Part shown: in pieces, positions 1 through 6,533 of the stretch
How positions within the stretch are numbered: position 1 is the first letter of the stretch
How the letters are laid out: each line of letters opens with the position of its first letter
Origin: Desulfocapsa sulfexigens
GTDB lineage: Bacteria; Desulfobacterota; Desulfobulbia; Desulfobulbales; Desulfocapsaceae
Assembly (NCBI GenBank): GCA_020721165.1
Contig: DYNG01000033.1
Coordinates: 1 to 7,164 of the forward strand
DNA length: 7,164 bases
Reading direction: 5' to 3'
Position numbers and translations under genes: made by a program
The notes under the pieces: model-generated
The model's input: only the letters and a program-made list of their open reading frames with translations
What the model was told of the DNA's origin: nothing
The model's database searches: none

Positions 1-103
1 TGACAAAGGAGATGGAAGACACCGTCGCGCCACTGGCATAGACAAGGATCTCCCGTGTATTGCCATATTCGTCATACTTAAAGCCATATTGATTTTCCGA
101 CAT
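1..103 (-). CDS. Hypothetical protein, N-terminal fragment (runs off left edge)
   Basis: An open frame reads from ATG at 103 to the left edge, giving 34 codons (first residues MSENQYGFKYDEYGN, last SSISFV). The start is supported by a good Shine-Dalgarno stretch, GGGAGGG, ending five bases before the ATG. The visible part is polar and tyrosine-rich (four Tyr in the first 23 residues), with no signal peptide or membrane segment. The end of the fragment is richer in small and hydrophobic residues, as in a beta strand. I do not recognise the family and assign no function. It lies 154 bases downstream of the SulP gene on the same strand and could share its transcript or have its own promoter; no convincing -35/-10 pair is visible. 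Confidence refers to the existence of the gene. Confidence 0.6.
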   Translation of the reverse strand, partial: MSENQYGFKYDEYGNTREILVYASGATVSSISFV

Positions 104-250
104 TCACACCCTCCCTGAGCATTCCGCTCTTTTTTAGAAAACCTCGAATCCTGCAGCAAACAGCCGTACGCCTGCCCGTAAACCACTCCTTTGGTCAACT
201 CGTCAACACCCTTTCACAGGTTTTCCCTTGTCATTTCCGTCACTAATCAA

Positions 251-269
251 AAACCCCTCAACAGGGTCT
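251..269 (-). terminator. Weak possible terminator at the end of the SulP gene
   Basis: On the minus strand AGACCC (269-264) can pair with GGGTTT (256-251), with one G-T pair and a seven-base loop, followed by further T residues to 249. The stem is short, the loop contains the SulP stop codon, and pairing energy would be low. It has the form of an intrinsic terminator but may be chance. Confidence 0.25.
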
Positions 270-1970
270 CGTCCCCATGGCCGTCTCGCTTCCGCCTGCA
301 TCGGCTCTGGCCAGAACCTGCCGCGCCCCGGTCAGGGCGGCGTCAATATCTTCATACAGATGATCCTGCCCGATTCTCTCGGTGAATCCGGTTTTATTCA
401 TCGTCGCCCGCACCCGGTCACTCACCCCGGAGAGCATCAGCGCCGTGCCATCGCGGGCCGTTTTCTCCAGCAGCTCCTCCAGGGCATGAACCCCGCTGGC
501 ATCAATGGTCATAATGTGCCGCATACGGAGAATCAGCACCTTGACCGGCTTTTTGATAATGCCCAGCGTATCCTTGAATTGACTGGTGGCTGCGAAAAAA
601 AAGGGCCCGTAAATCTCAAACACCTCAACCCCAGCCGGGATCTCTCGGCTGGCAATAGGCTTGTCGTCAATCTCCTGAGAATACTCCTCGCTGAGCTCAC
701 GGGTGAGATGACGCACCTCGGTCAGTCCGGCCATCCGATGCATGAACAGGAGAGCTGAGAGCACCACGCCCACCTCGATGGCCACAGTGAGATCAACAAA
801 CACGGTAAGAAGAAACGACGCGACCATAACAAAGATATCTGATTTGGGCGCATGAAGCAGTCTGACAAAATGGCGCCATTCACTCATGTGGTAGGCCACC
901 ACCAGCAACACAGCCGCCAGCGTCGCCATTGGGATGAGCACGGCCCAGCGCCCCAGAAAAATCAGGATCAGGAACAGGGTGAGCGCATGGACAATGCCGG
1001 CCACCGGGGTTCGTCCGCCGTTTTTGATGTTGGTGGCGGTGCGGGCGATAGCCCCGGTTGCTGGAATGCCGCCAAACAGGGGGGAGGCAATATTGGCCAC
1101 ACCCTGGGCCACCAGCTCCATGTTGGAGCGGTGGCGCATACCGGTCATGCCGTCGGCCACCACCGCCGAGAGCAGCGACTCGATGGCCCCCAGCAGGGCA
1201 ATAATCAGGGCTGAAGGGATAAGCTGGGGCAGGGTGGCCCACTCAAATCGGGGCAAATGCGGCAGAGGGATAACACTGGGCACCGAGCCAAATTGGGAAC
1301 CGATGGTGGCCACGGGGAGATCAAGGAGGTAAACCAGGGGGGTGGCCAGCAGAATGGCGATAATTGATCCCGGCACCTTGCGGGACACCCTGGGCCACAA
1401 GAGGATCACCGCCATGGAAACCCCGCCGACCAGCAGGGAGTAAGGGTTAATGGTCTCGAAGCGCTGGCCGTACTCGACCACCTTGTGCACGAACTCAGCC
1501 GAGGGCTTGGGGATATTCAACCCCAGAAAATCCTTGATCTGCGAGGTGGCGATAATCAGGGCTATGCCGCTGGTAAATCCCACTGTCATGGGATAGGGGA
1601 TAAATTTGATCACCGCCCCCATGCGGGCGAGCCCCATGCAGACCAGTATCACCCCGGCCATAAGGGTCGCGACCGCCAGACCGTCGTACCCGAACTTGCT
1701 GACAATGGAAAAAACCACCACGACAAAGGCGCCGGTTGGCCCGCCGATCTGCACCCGGCTGCCGCTTAAGACCGAGATGAGAAAACCGGTGACTATCGCC
1801 GTGATCAGCCCCTGTTCCGGCTTGACCCCGGAGGCAATGGCAAAGGCTATCGCCAGGGGCAGGGCCACGATCCCGACAATAACCCCAGACAATATTTCCC
1901 GCCCCATCTGATGACGGGCGCATCCTTCCTTGACGCAGGACACAAGCTCAGGAACCAAACGGGTGCTCAC
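258..1970 (-). CDS. SulP-family anion transporter with C-terminal STAS domain
   Basis: Inner-membrane SulP (SLC26-type) secondary transporter, 570 residues from the GTG at 1970. The membrane domain fills about residues 25-412, with many hydrophobic segments (for example 29-47, 97-115, 129-143, 202-216, 329-360, 379-410). The family-typical GGPTGAFVVVV is at 77-87, and the block ESLLSAVVADGMTG at 264-277 is followed by a GGIPATGAIART stretch at 300-311. The cytoplasmic STAS domain spans about 446-548, with the diagnostic DASG at 490-493. The closest family member I can recall is E. coli DauA (YchM), a C4-dicarboxylate transporter; other SulP proteins move sulfate or bicarbonate, so the substrate cannot be read from sequence. 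Sulfate uptake would fit a sulfate reducer, but that is inference. The frame stays open to a TTG at 2075, but those 35 extra codons do not resemble SulP N-termini, whereas the GTG has a good Shine-Dalgarno site and is followed by a typical LVPELVSCVKEG opening. Spacers of 242 and 154 bases flank it. Confidence 0.93.
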   Translation of the reverse strand: MSTRLVPELVSCVKEGCARHQMGREILSGVIVGIVALPLAIAFAIASGVKPEQGLITAIVTGFLISVLSGSRVQIGGPTGAFVVVVFSIVSKFGYDGLAVATLMAGVILVCMGLARMGAVIKFIPYPMTVGFTSGIALIIATSQIKDFLGLNIPKPSAEFVHKVVEYGQRFETINPYSLLVGGVSMAVILLWPRVSRKVPGSIIAILLATPLVYLLDLPVATIGSQFGSVPSVIPLPHLPRFEWATLPQLIPSALIIALLGAIESLLSAVVADGMTGMRHRSNMELVAQGVANIASPLFGGIPATGAIARTATNIKNGGRTPVAGIVHALTLFLILIFLGRWAVLIPMATLAAVLLVVAYHMSEWRHFVRLLHAPKSDIFVMVASFLLTVFVDLTVAIEVGVVLSALLFMHRMAGLTEVRHLTRELSEEYSQEIDDKPIASREIPAGVEVFEIYGPFFFAATSQFKDTLGIIKKPVKVLILRMRHIMTIDASGVHALEELLEKTARDGTALMLSGVSDRVRATMNKTGFTERIGQDHLYEDIDAALTGARQVLARADAGGSETAMGTRPC

Positions 1971-1973
1971 GAT

Positions 1974-1982
1974 CTCTTCCTC
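1974..1982 (-). promoter_or_regulatory. Ribosome binding site selecting GTG 1970 as SulP start
   Basis: GAGGAAGAG on the minus strand lies just before the GTG at 1970, with eight bases between GAGG and the start codon. The alternative TTG at 2075 has only a weak CAGGG directly in front of it. This favours the 570-residue form over the 605-residue one. Confidence 0.6.
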
Positions 1983-2100
1983 AAACAAAAAAATATGGAC
2001 GGGCTGAAGCAGATGGTCAGGACGATTTACACGAGAGAAAAAATCACGGGGTAAAAGGCGGGACCAGAAGACCAACCCTGATGAACGGGATAATCAATTC

Positions 2101-2165
2101 ATGCCAAAACCCCAAAAAGAATCATAAATAATTACAGAGAACTTTTATTGATTCCATTTACGCCT
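2101..2165 (-). promoter_or_regulatory. AT-rich spacer, possible promoter region for the SulP gene
   Basis: Bases 2101-2160 hold only 16 G+C of 60, far below the flanking genes. A TATGAT (minus strand, 2126-2121) resembles a -10 hexamer, but the sequence 17 bases upstream (AATAAA) is a poor -35. A promoter here would give a leader of roughly 150 bases before GTG 1970. The rest of the 1971-2212 spacer shows no clear operator and no intrinsic terminator for the upstream coiled-coil gene. Confidence 0.25.
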
Positions 2166-2212
2166 TCTTTACCCACAGCTCCTCCGGTTTTCATCAGTCC
2201 TTCCTCGTTTGA

Positions 2213-3271
2213 TCACTCACCCTGTCGTTGCGGCATTCCGGCGAATGCCTTGAACGCAGCCGATCCTTCCACCGCCTTCAGGGCGATATCCTGAACCTGC
2301 GAATAGGACTTTTCGATCTGCTCATTCAGTTTGCCAATCCGTGCGGCCTGCTCTTTGATCACGGTTTCCATGGAGGTTATTCTGGTGGTCAAGACATTTT
2401 TCTCGCCGTCAAACTCCTTTTGCAGGAGTTCCAAACGGTATTTTACTTCAAACTGCTGCTTGTCCACGGCGGCCTTGACTGCGGCGGCCACACTCTTCTC
2501 CAGTTCTTGAGGAAACGAAACGACACGACCACGAAGGTCGGCAAGTTCCTGTTCCTGCCCGGCAATGGCCTGTTCTCGTTCGGCAAACGAACGATCCGAT
2601 TGTTCGCGGCGCAAGGCGATTTCCCGCTCCAGGGCCCCGGCTCTTTCCCCATACTCCGCCTTTTCCTTTTCAAAGGCATCTTTTGCCAACTGACGATTCC
2701 GTTGCAGCGCATAATCAAACTCTTCTTTTTCCCGCGCCTTTCGTTTGGCTTCAACCGCCGCCTGCTCTTTTTCCTCGGCGGCCCGTTGCTGCTTCTCCTT
2801 CTGCCATTCGGCACGAATCTCATCTATCTCACGAGTCAAGATCTCCTTGCGGGAGGCCATGTCCGCTTCAAACTCCTCCTTTTTCTGATGCTGGGATTCG
2901 ATAAGAGCGGCAAGGGAGGAGGCCGCTTTCTGGATCTCGTAGATCTCCGCCAATTCCTTTTCTTTGTCACTAATGGCCCGTTTCACCGATTCATATCGGC
3001 CCGCCTCCTGTTCGAGCTGGTCGGACAAGCCCGTCAGCACCTTGCCAACTTCCAGTTTGAGGGAGCTGATCTCGCGCACGATCCCCTCCGTGGTCAGGGT
3101 ATCCGCCACAGCCACCGCCTGCTTCACAACCTTTTCGGCAACTTTGACCTCTGGCGTCATGTCCACCTCCCGCTTTTCCTCAAATTGCTTCAACAGGTCG
3201 TTGTAGGAATCAAGCATCTCCTGTTTGGTATTGGTGGCAGTAAGTTTTCTTACCGGTTTGCGTTCAGCCAT
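2213..3271 (-). CDS. Uncharacterised coiled-coil protein, 352 residues
   Basis: A soluble, highly charged protein of unknown function. The N-terminal 40 residues are basic and then mixed (MAERKPVRKLTATNTKQEML...). Residues about 42-80 form an Ala/Val-rich helical stretch. Residues about 83-250 are an almost unbroken Glu/Lys/Arg/Gln-rich coiled coil, most extreme at 156-185. A break around 251-256 (VVSFPQ) and an alanine-rich turn (261-270) precede a second coil at about 272-325, and the tail is KAVEGSAAFKAFAGMPQRQ. I see no cysteine, one Trp (155), no Walker motif, no signal peptide and no membrane segment, so it is not an SMC-type ATPase. ATG 3271 has GGAGG (3283-3279) at a seven-base spacing. 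Spacers of about 200 and 242 bases flank it, so it is probably monocistronic. A structural, scaffolding or cell-envelope/cytoskeletal role is possible but unproven. The gene itself is secure; its function is not known. Confidence 0.85.
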   Translation of the reverse strand: MAERKPVRKLTATNTKQEMLDSYNDLLKQFEEKREVDMTPEVKVAEKVVKQAVAVADTLTTEGIVREISSLKLEVGKVLTGLSDQLEQEAGRYESVKRAISDKEKELAEIYEIQKAASSLAALIESQHQKKEEFEADMASRKEILTREIDEIRAEWQKEKQQRAAEEKEQAAVEAKRKAREKEEFDYALQRNRQLAKDAFEKEKAEYGERAGALEREIALRREQSDRSFAEREQAIAGQEQELADLRGRVVSFPQELEKSVAAAVKAAVDKQQFEVKYRLELLQKEFDGEKNVLTTRITSMETVIKEQAARIGKLNEQIEKSYSQVQDIALKAVEGSAAFKAFAGMPQRQGE

Positions 3272-3426
3272 GTTTGTGCCTCCGTTGGCAGGTTAGAAGA
3301 AGGTCGCGACAACCCTTGGAAAAAATGAAAAACGAATGAGCCCCGGACCGACGGACTAAAAAAAGCCATTGGGAGATCCAAAGCAATAAGGAGCGGCATG
3401 TCCCACTATCTGTTGAATGCGTGAAA

Positions 3427-3454
3427 GCGCAGAACCGCTTGCTCGGCCCTGCGC
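3427..3454. repeat. Stem-loop in the spacer after the 96-codon gene
   Basis: GCGCAG (3427-3432) is the exact inverted complement of CTGCGC (3449-3454). Inside it, CCG (3435-3437) pairs with CGG (3444-3446) around a six-base loop, separated from the outer stem by a 2x2 internal loop (AA/CC). Read on the minus strand, the hairpin lies 19 bases past the stop of the 96-codon gene and is followed by only TTTC. It could be a weak or factor-dependent terminator for the aroC-glgA-gap-orphan unit, an mRNA-stabilising structure, or part of an intergenic repeat family. The remaining spacer (3272-3426) shows no clear promoter. Confidence 0.4.
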
Positions 3455-3473
3455 CGTTAACCAGCCGGTTTTA

Positions 3474-3764
3474 CTAATTTGTTTGCCCCATACCCTTAAG
3501 ATATGCCTCTAAAGGATGAGGGTAATTGTTACGATCTGGGCTTTTCAGTTCTTCGCGCTTTCGCTGTAAATATGTAAGCGCACCCCAAAAATCTGAGATA
3601 AAGCTCATTGTCTCCTGGTAATGGCCATCAGCATCCCACTCTTCAATTACCTCATCCTTCTGCCGAGCAAGATCAGGAAATCTGAAATTACATTTTCCAC
3701 TTGGATACCATTCCCCGATTCCCCTGATCATGGCACGATTTTGTTGATATACCCAGGCGATCAT
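3474..3764 (-). CDS. Small orphan protein, 96 residues, uncertain start
   Basis: An open frame from ATG 3764 to TAG 3476-3474. The product is polar and aromatic (Trp at 4, 19, 43 and 60) with a likely helical centre (DLARQKDEVIEEW, 31-43) and a charged helix at about 65-74. It has no signal peptide, membrane segment or motif I recognise. Composition looks like real protein but differs from its neighbours: bases 3541-3600 have 25 G+C of 60, against 40 of 60 at 4081-4140 inside gap. The start is doubtful. Only GAGAG sits directly against the ATG, and the same frame stays open upstream through codons that also read like protein (AGWDEFSRQER) until a TAA inside the end of gap, with no start codon in that stretch. 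It may therefore be a 5'-truncated or frameshifted remnant, or a small gene coupled to a 14-codon frame that overlaps its ATG. It lies 41 bases after gap, same strand. Acquisition by transfer is an inference. Confidence 0.55.
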   Translation of the reverse strand: MIAWVYQQNRAMIRGIGEWYPSGKCNFRFPDLARQKDEVIEEWDADGHYQETMSFISDFWGALTYLQRKREELKSPDRNNYPHPLEAYLKGMGQTN

Positions 3765-3805
3765 TCTCTCTTGGCGCGAAAATTCATCCCACCCTGCACT
3801 ATCAT

Positions 3806-4810
3806 TTACAACGCCTTATTCGCTTCCATGTGCAGAATCAGGTCAAGCATGCGGTTGGAATAGCCCCACTCGTTGTCGTACCAGCTCATGACCTTGACCG
3901 TGCTGCCGATGACCTTGGTGGATTGACCGTCAACAATGGAGGAATGAGGATCACCCTTGAAATCAATGGAGACCAGGGGCAAATCGGTGTACCCAAGATA
4001 GCGGTTGGCGGCCAGCTTCAAGGCCTGATTGACCTCGGCGACCGTGGTCTCCTTCTCCACCTCCATGACCACATCCACCAGAGAGACGGTGGGAGTGGGC
4101 ACCCGCACCGCCAGGCCATCAAACTTGCCTTTCAGGGCGGGAATAACCAGGGCGACGGCAGCGGCGGCGCCGGTCTTGGTGGGAATCATTGACAGGCCGG
4201 CGGCCCGGGCCCGGCGCAGATCCGAATGGGGAAAATCAAGGAGGCGCTGATCACCGGTATAGGCATGAACCGTGGTCATCAAGCCCCGCTTAATCCCAAA
4301 ATTATCGAGAATAACCCGGGCCACCGGCGCCAGGCAATTGGTGGTACAGGAGGCGTTGGACACCACGAAATGCTGAGTCGGGTCATACTCGTCTTCATTG
4401 ACTCCCATCACGATGGTCTTGACCGCCCCTTTGGCTGGCGCTGAAAGAACAACCCTTGTGGCGCCGGCGTCAATATGGGCCTTCAAGGCCTCGCTGTCAG
4501 TGAAAAAACCGGTACACTCAGCCACATATTCAACTCCTGCCTTTCCCCAGGGGATATCTGCCGGATTACGATGATTGGTGACGGCGATAAAACGACCAGC
4601 CACCGTAATCCCGTTTTCATCGCTGGCGATCTCCTGGTCAAAAATCCCCATTATCGAATCATACTTGAGCAGATGCGCCAGGGTCGCATTATCCGTCAGA
4701 TCGTTGATGGCGACCACCTCAATATCGGCAAAAGCCGGGTCTTTGCTGATCGCCCGAAAAATATTCCTGCCAATCCGACCGAATCCGTTAATCCCAATTT
4801 TAATCGTCAT
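3806..4810 (-). CDS. gap: Glyceraldehyde-3-phosphate dehydrogenase (phosphorylating)
   Basis: Cytosolic enzyme that interconverts glyceraldehyde 3-phosphate and 1,3-bisphosphoglycerate with NAD(P), in glycolysis and gluconeogenesis. Full length at 334 residues. The N-terminal Rossmann fold carries INGFGRIGRN (7-16), and NDLTD (36-40) ends the second strand, where an acidic residue favours NAD. The active site is SNASCTTNC (151-159) with nucleophile Cys155 and base His182 in HAYTGDQ. RVPTPTVSLVD (236-246) and SWYDNEWGYSNR (309-320) are the usual C-terminal landmarks. The TGDQRLLD loop with DLRRARAA, and YDNEWGYS, recall the cyanobacterial/plastid Gap2 group, so dual or anabolic use is possible. 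The start is fixed by an ATGA overlap with the glgA stop and an AAGGAG site within glgA, which implies translational coupling and a shared transcript. The enzyme assignment is very secure; coenzyme choice is not. Confidence 0.97.
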   Translation of the reverse strand: MTIKIGINGFGRIGRNIFRAISKDPAFADIEVVAINDLTDNATLAHLLKYDSIMGIFDQEIASDENGITVAGRFIAVTNHRNPADIPWGKAGVEYVAECTGFFTDSEALKAHIDAGATRVVLSAPAKGAVKTIVMGVNEDEYDPTQHFVVSNASCTTNCLAPVARVILDNFGIKRGLMTTVHAYTGDQRLLDFPHSDLRRARAAGLSMIPTKTGAAAAVALVIPALKGKFDGLAVRVPTPTVSLVDVVMEVEKETTVAEVNQALKLAANRYLGYTDLPLVSIDFKGDPHSSIVDGQSTKVIGSTVKVMSWYDNEWGYSNRMLDLILHMEANKAL

Positions 4811-6492
4811 TGTGAAATCTCCTTTGCAGTATTGGATGGATTACTACCGATATGAATATTGTCCTGGGCCTGACCGTACAAATGCAGGTACTGCTGCATG
4901 ACCTTGTCCCACGAGTATTGCTCATGAATTCGCTGCACGGCCTGCCGCTGCATGTCCCTGATTTTTTCGGGATGATGGTGATACCAGCGAAGCGCCCGCT
5001 CCATTACTGCCCGCAGGGCCGCCGGACTGTGCTGTATATAGGAAAATCCGGTGACTTCATCTTCCACCTTGACCAACCCCCCCACTCGATGGACAATGGG
5101 CAGATTGCCAAAAAGCTGGGCAATGAAATCGGTGAGGCCACAGGGTTCATAGCGGGACGGAATAAGGAAAAAATCACCGGCGGCATAGACCCGATTGGCC
5201 AGAGCGGGATGAAACCCTTTGAGGATGCACACCCGCCCCTGATATTCCTCCTTGTGAGCCAGCCGCGCCAGATCCTGCTCTTCATCCTGCCCCCCGCTGC
5301 CCAGAAGCAAAAACTGGAAATCAGCCCTTTCAGCCAGGAGCAGTCGTAAGGAGGCCAGAAGCACGCCAATGCCCTTCTGCTCCGTAATCCGGCCAATAAA
5401 TGACAACAGGGGCAGCTCCGGTCGAAAATGCAGGAACCCGACAGGCATAATGCCATCCACCGGCAGGTCGCCGCTCAACTCCCGCAACAGATCCTCCTTG
5501 CAGAGTCGTTTTCCCTGGAGTCCCGTATCCGTCAAGGGGCTAAAGGGGAAAGGAATCCCTGTTTTTATAGCATCCTGAGGGGAAAATTCGGCTGGATCAA
5601 TTCCGTTGGTGATACCCTGCAAGACCACCCCCCGTTCGGCCAGGGTATGCCCCAGCCAGCCGGTCAGATGATCGTCATCACTCTCCTGCAACTCCCGGGC
5701 ATACTGCTCGCTGACCGTATTGACCACGGCGTAGGAGGCGGCTGCCAACAGAGGGTCAAAGCTATCGGCCAGACGGTTGCCCATAATAACCCGCCAGGGC
5801 AGGCCAGCGCTGGCATGGGCAAAGGAGAGATCGGCCACCTCCTGATGATAGCCAATGCCGGCATTATGGATGGTCACCACCGCCGCGCTGGTCCGAAAAT
5901 AGTGGCGCAACCCACCCTGTTCCCGTATCATGGCCGGCAGGAGCGCCGTATGGCCATCATGACAATGAATAATATCGGGATGGACGGATAAAATCTGCAT
6001 CAACGCCAGGGCCCCCTTCTGCAGGAGAACATTCATGGCAAAATAATCATCGTGACCGGCTCCCGCCTGATACTGGGGAAGGGCCTGCTCATCCGCCGAC
6101 GAATAGGTGTATACTGCGGTTTTTTCGGAAAAACGATCGGCCTCCAGGAGGTAAAGAATCACTCCGTCATCGTCCGCGCTCCAGACCCCCAGCCGTTCCC
6201 GCCGTTCGCTGTGGATATAATTCAGGTCCACTTCATACGACAAAGGCAGGGACGGCGCAACCGGATCGGCCAGACGGCTAAAACCCAAGGCCTGTGGATC
6301 CATGAAGCCATAACGGGGCATAACCACACTGACCGAACGACTCCCGTCGCCTGCCAAAGCCCGGGCGAGCTGCATGGCCACATCCTTGACCCCACCCGCC
6401 CCCGCCAGTCGGCCATATTCGCGGGTCAGCATCCAGATGGACCGGACAGACTCCAGAGGCTGCGCTGTTTCGTTTCTGTTTCCTGTCACCAT
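4807..6492 (-). CDS. glgA: Glycogen synthase (GT5 type, ADP-glucose dependent family)
   Basis: Adds glucose from ADP-glucose to the non-reducing end of alpha-1,4-glucan in the cytosol. 561 residues against about 480-500 for typical GlgA; the N-terminal GT5 catalytic domain starts near residue 17 and the GT-B C-terminal domain near 360. Visible landmarks: HCHDGHTALLP (177-187, usually HDWH), VTIHNAGIGYHQ (206-217), NTVSEQYAREL (258-268), GITNGIDPAEFSP (293-305), SFIGRITEQKG with Arg368 and Lys373 (364-374), PSRYEPCGLTD with Glu449 (445-455) and RVGGL (469-473). The usual N-terminal KxGGL is GAGGV (31-35), so the ADP-glucose-contacting Lys position is Gly31. That may mark a subfamily or an altered donor. 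The start is uncertain: ATG 6492 has only a weak CGAG in front, and Met21 (6432) lacks a better site. It lies 41 bases after aroC and overlaps gap by four bases, so it is probably in one operon with them. Confidence 0.9.
   Translation of the reverse strand: MVTGNRNETAQPLESVRSIWMLTREYGRLAGAGGVKDVAMQLARALAGDGSRSVSVVMPRYGFMDPQALGFSRLADPVAPSLPLSYEVDLNYIHSERRERLGVWSADDDGVILYLLEADRFSEKTAVYTYSSADEQALPQYQAGAGHDDYFAMNVLLQKGALALMQILSVHPDIIHCHDGHTALLPAMIREQGGLRHYFRTSAAVVTIHNAGIGYHQEVADLSFAHASAGLPWRVIMGNRLADSFDPLLAAASYAVVNTVSEQYARELQESDDDHLTGWLGHTLAERGVVLQGITNGIDPAEFSPQDAIKTGIPFPFSPLTDTGLQGKRLCKEDLLRELSGDLPVDGIMPVGFLHFRPELPLLSFIGRITEQKGIGVLLASLRLLLAERADFQFLLLGSGGQDEEQDLARLAHKEEYQGRVCILKGFHPALANRVYAAGDFFLIPSRYEPCGLTDFIAQLFGNLPIVHRVGGLVKVEDEVTGFSYIQHSPAALRAVMERALRWYHHHPEKIRDMQRQAVQRIHEQYSWDKVMQQYLHLYGQAQDNIHIGSNPSNTAKEISQ
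4819..4824 (-). promoter_or_regulatory. Ribosome binding site of gap, inside the glgA 3' end
   Basis: AAGGAG on the minus strand lies eight bases before the gap ATG at 4810 and falls within the last glgA codons. Together with the ATGA stop/start overlap it supports coupled translation of glgA and gap and fixes the gap start. Confidence 0.7.
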
Positions 6493-6533
6493 CTCGTTTC
6501 GTTTCGTGTTGTTTTCATGAAATCACCAACAGA

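Noticed and set aside
104..257. A TTGACG/TTGACC direct repeat that might be the -35 of the partial left-edge gene
   Set aside because: No acceptable -10 hexamer lies 16-18 bases downstream of either copy, and no sigma-54 GG/GC spacing fits.
228..758. A 176-codon plus-strand frame opposite the SulP STAS region
   Set aside because: It overlaps a secure SulP gene and its translation shows no domain; it is a mirror frame.
3303..3310. The 8-bp palindrome GTCGCGAC upstream of the coiled-coil gene as an operator
   Set aside because: It is a single short palindrome with no repeat and no promoter beside it; chance is likely.
2228..3328. A 366-codon plus-strand frame opposite the coiled-coil gene, longer than the gene itself
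   Set aside because: The product is a Leu/Phe-rich shadow of Glu/Lys-rich codons. It has no start context or family features, and the minus-strand frame has a good ribosome site and real coiled-coil patterning.
3414..3476. A possible integron attC site bounding the orphan cassette-like gene (ATTCAAC on the minus strand, hairpin, GTTAAC)
   Set aside because: The RYYYAAC and GTTRRRY boxes are not in the required order on one strand, GGTTAAC breaks the consensus, and no matching site lies at the other end of the gene.
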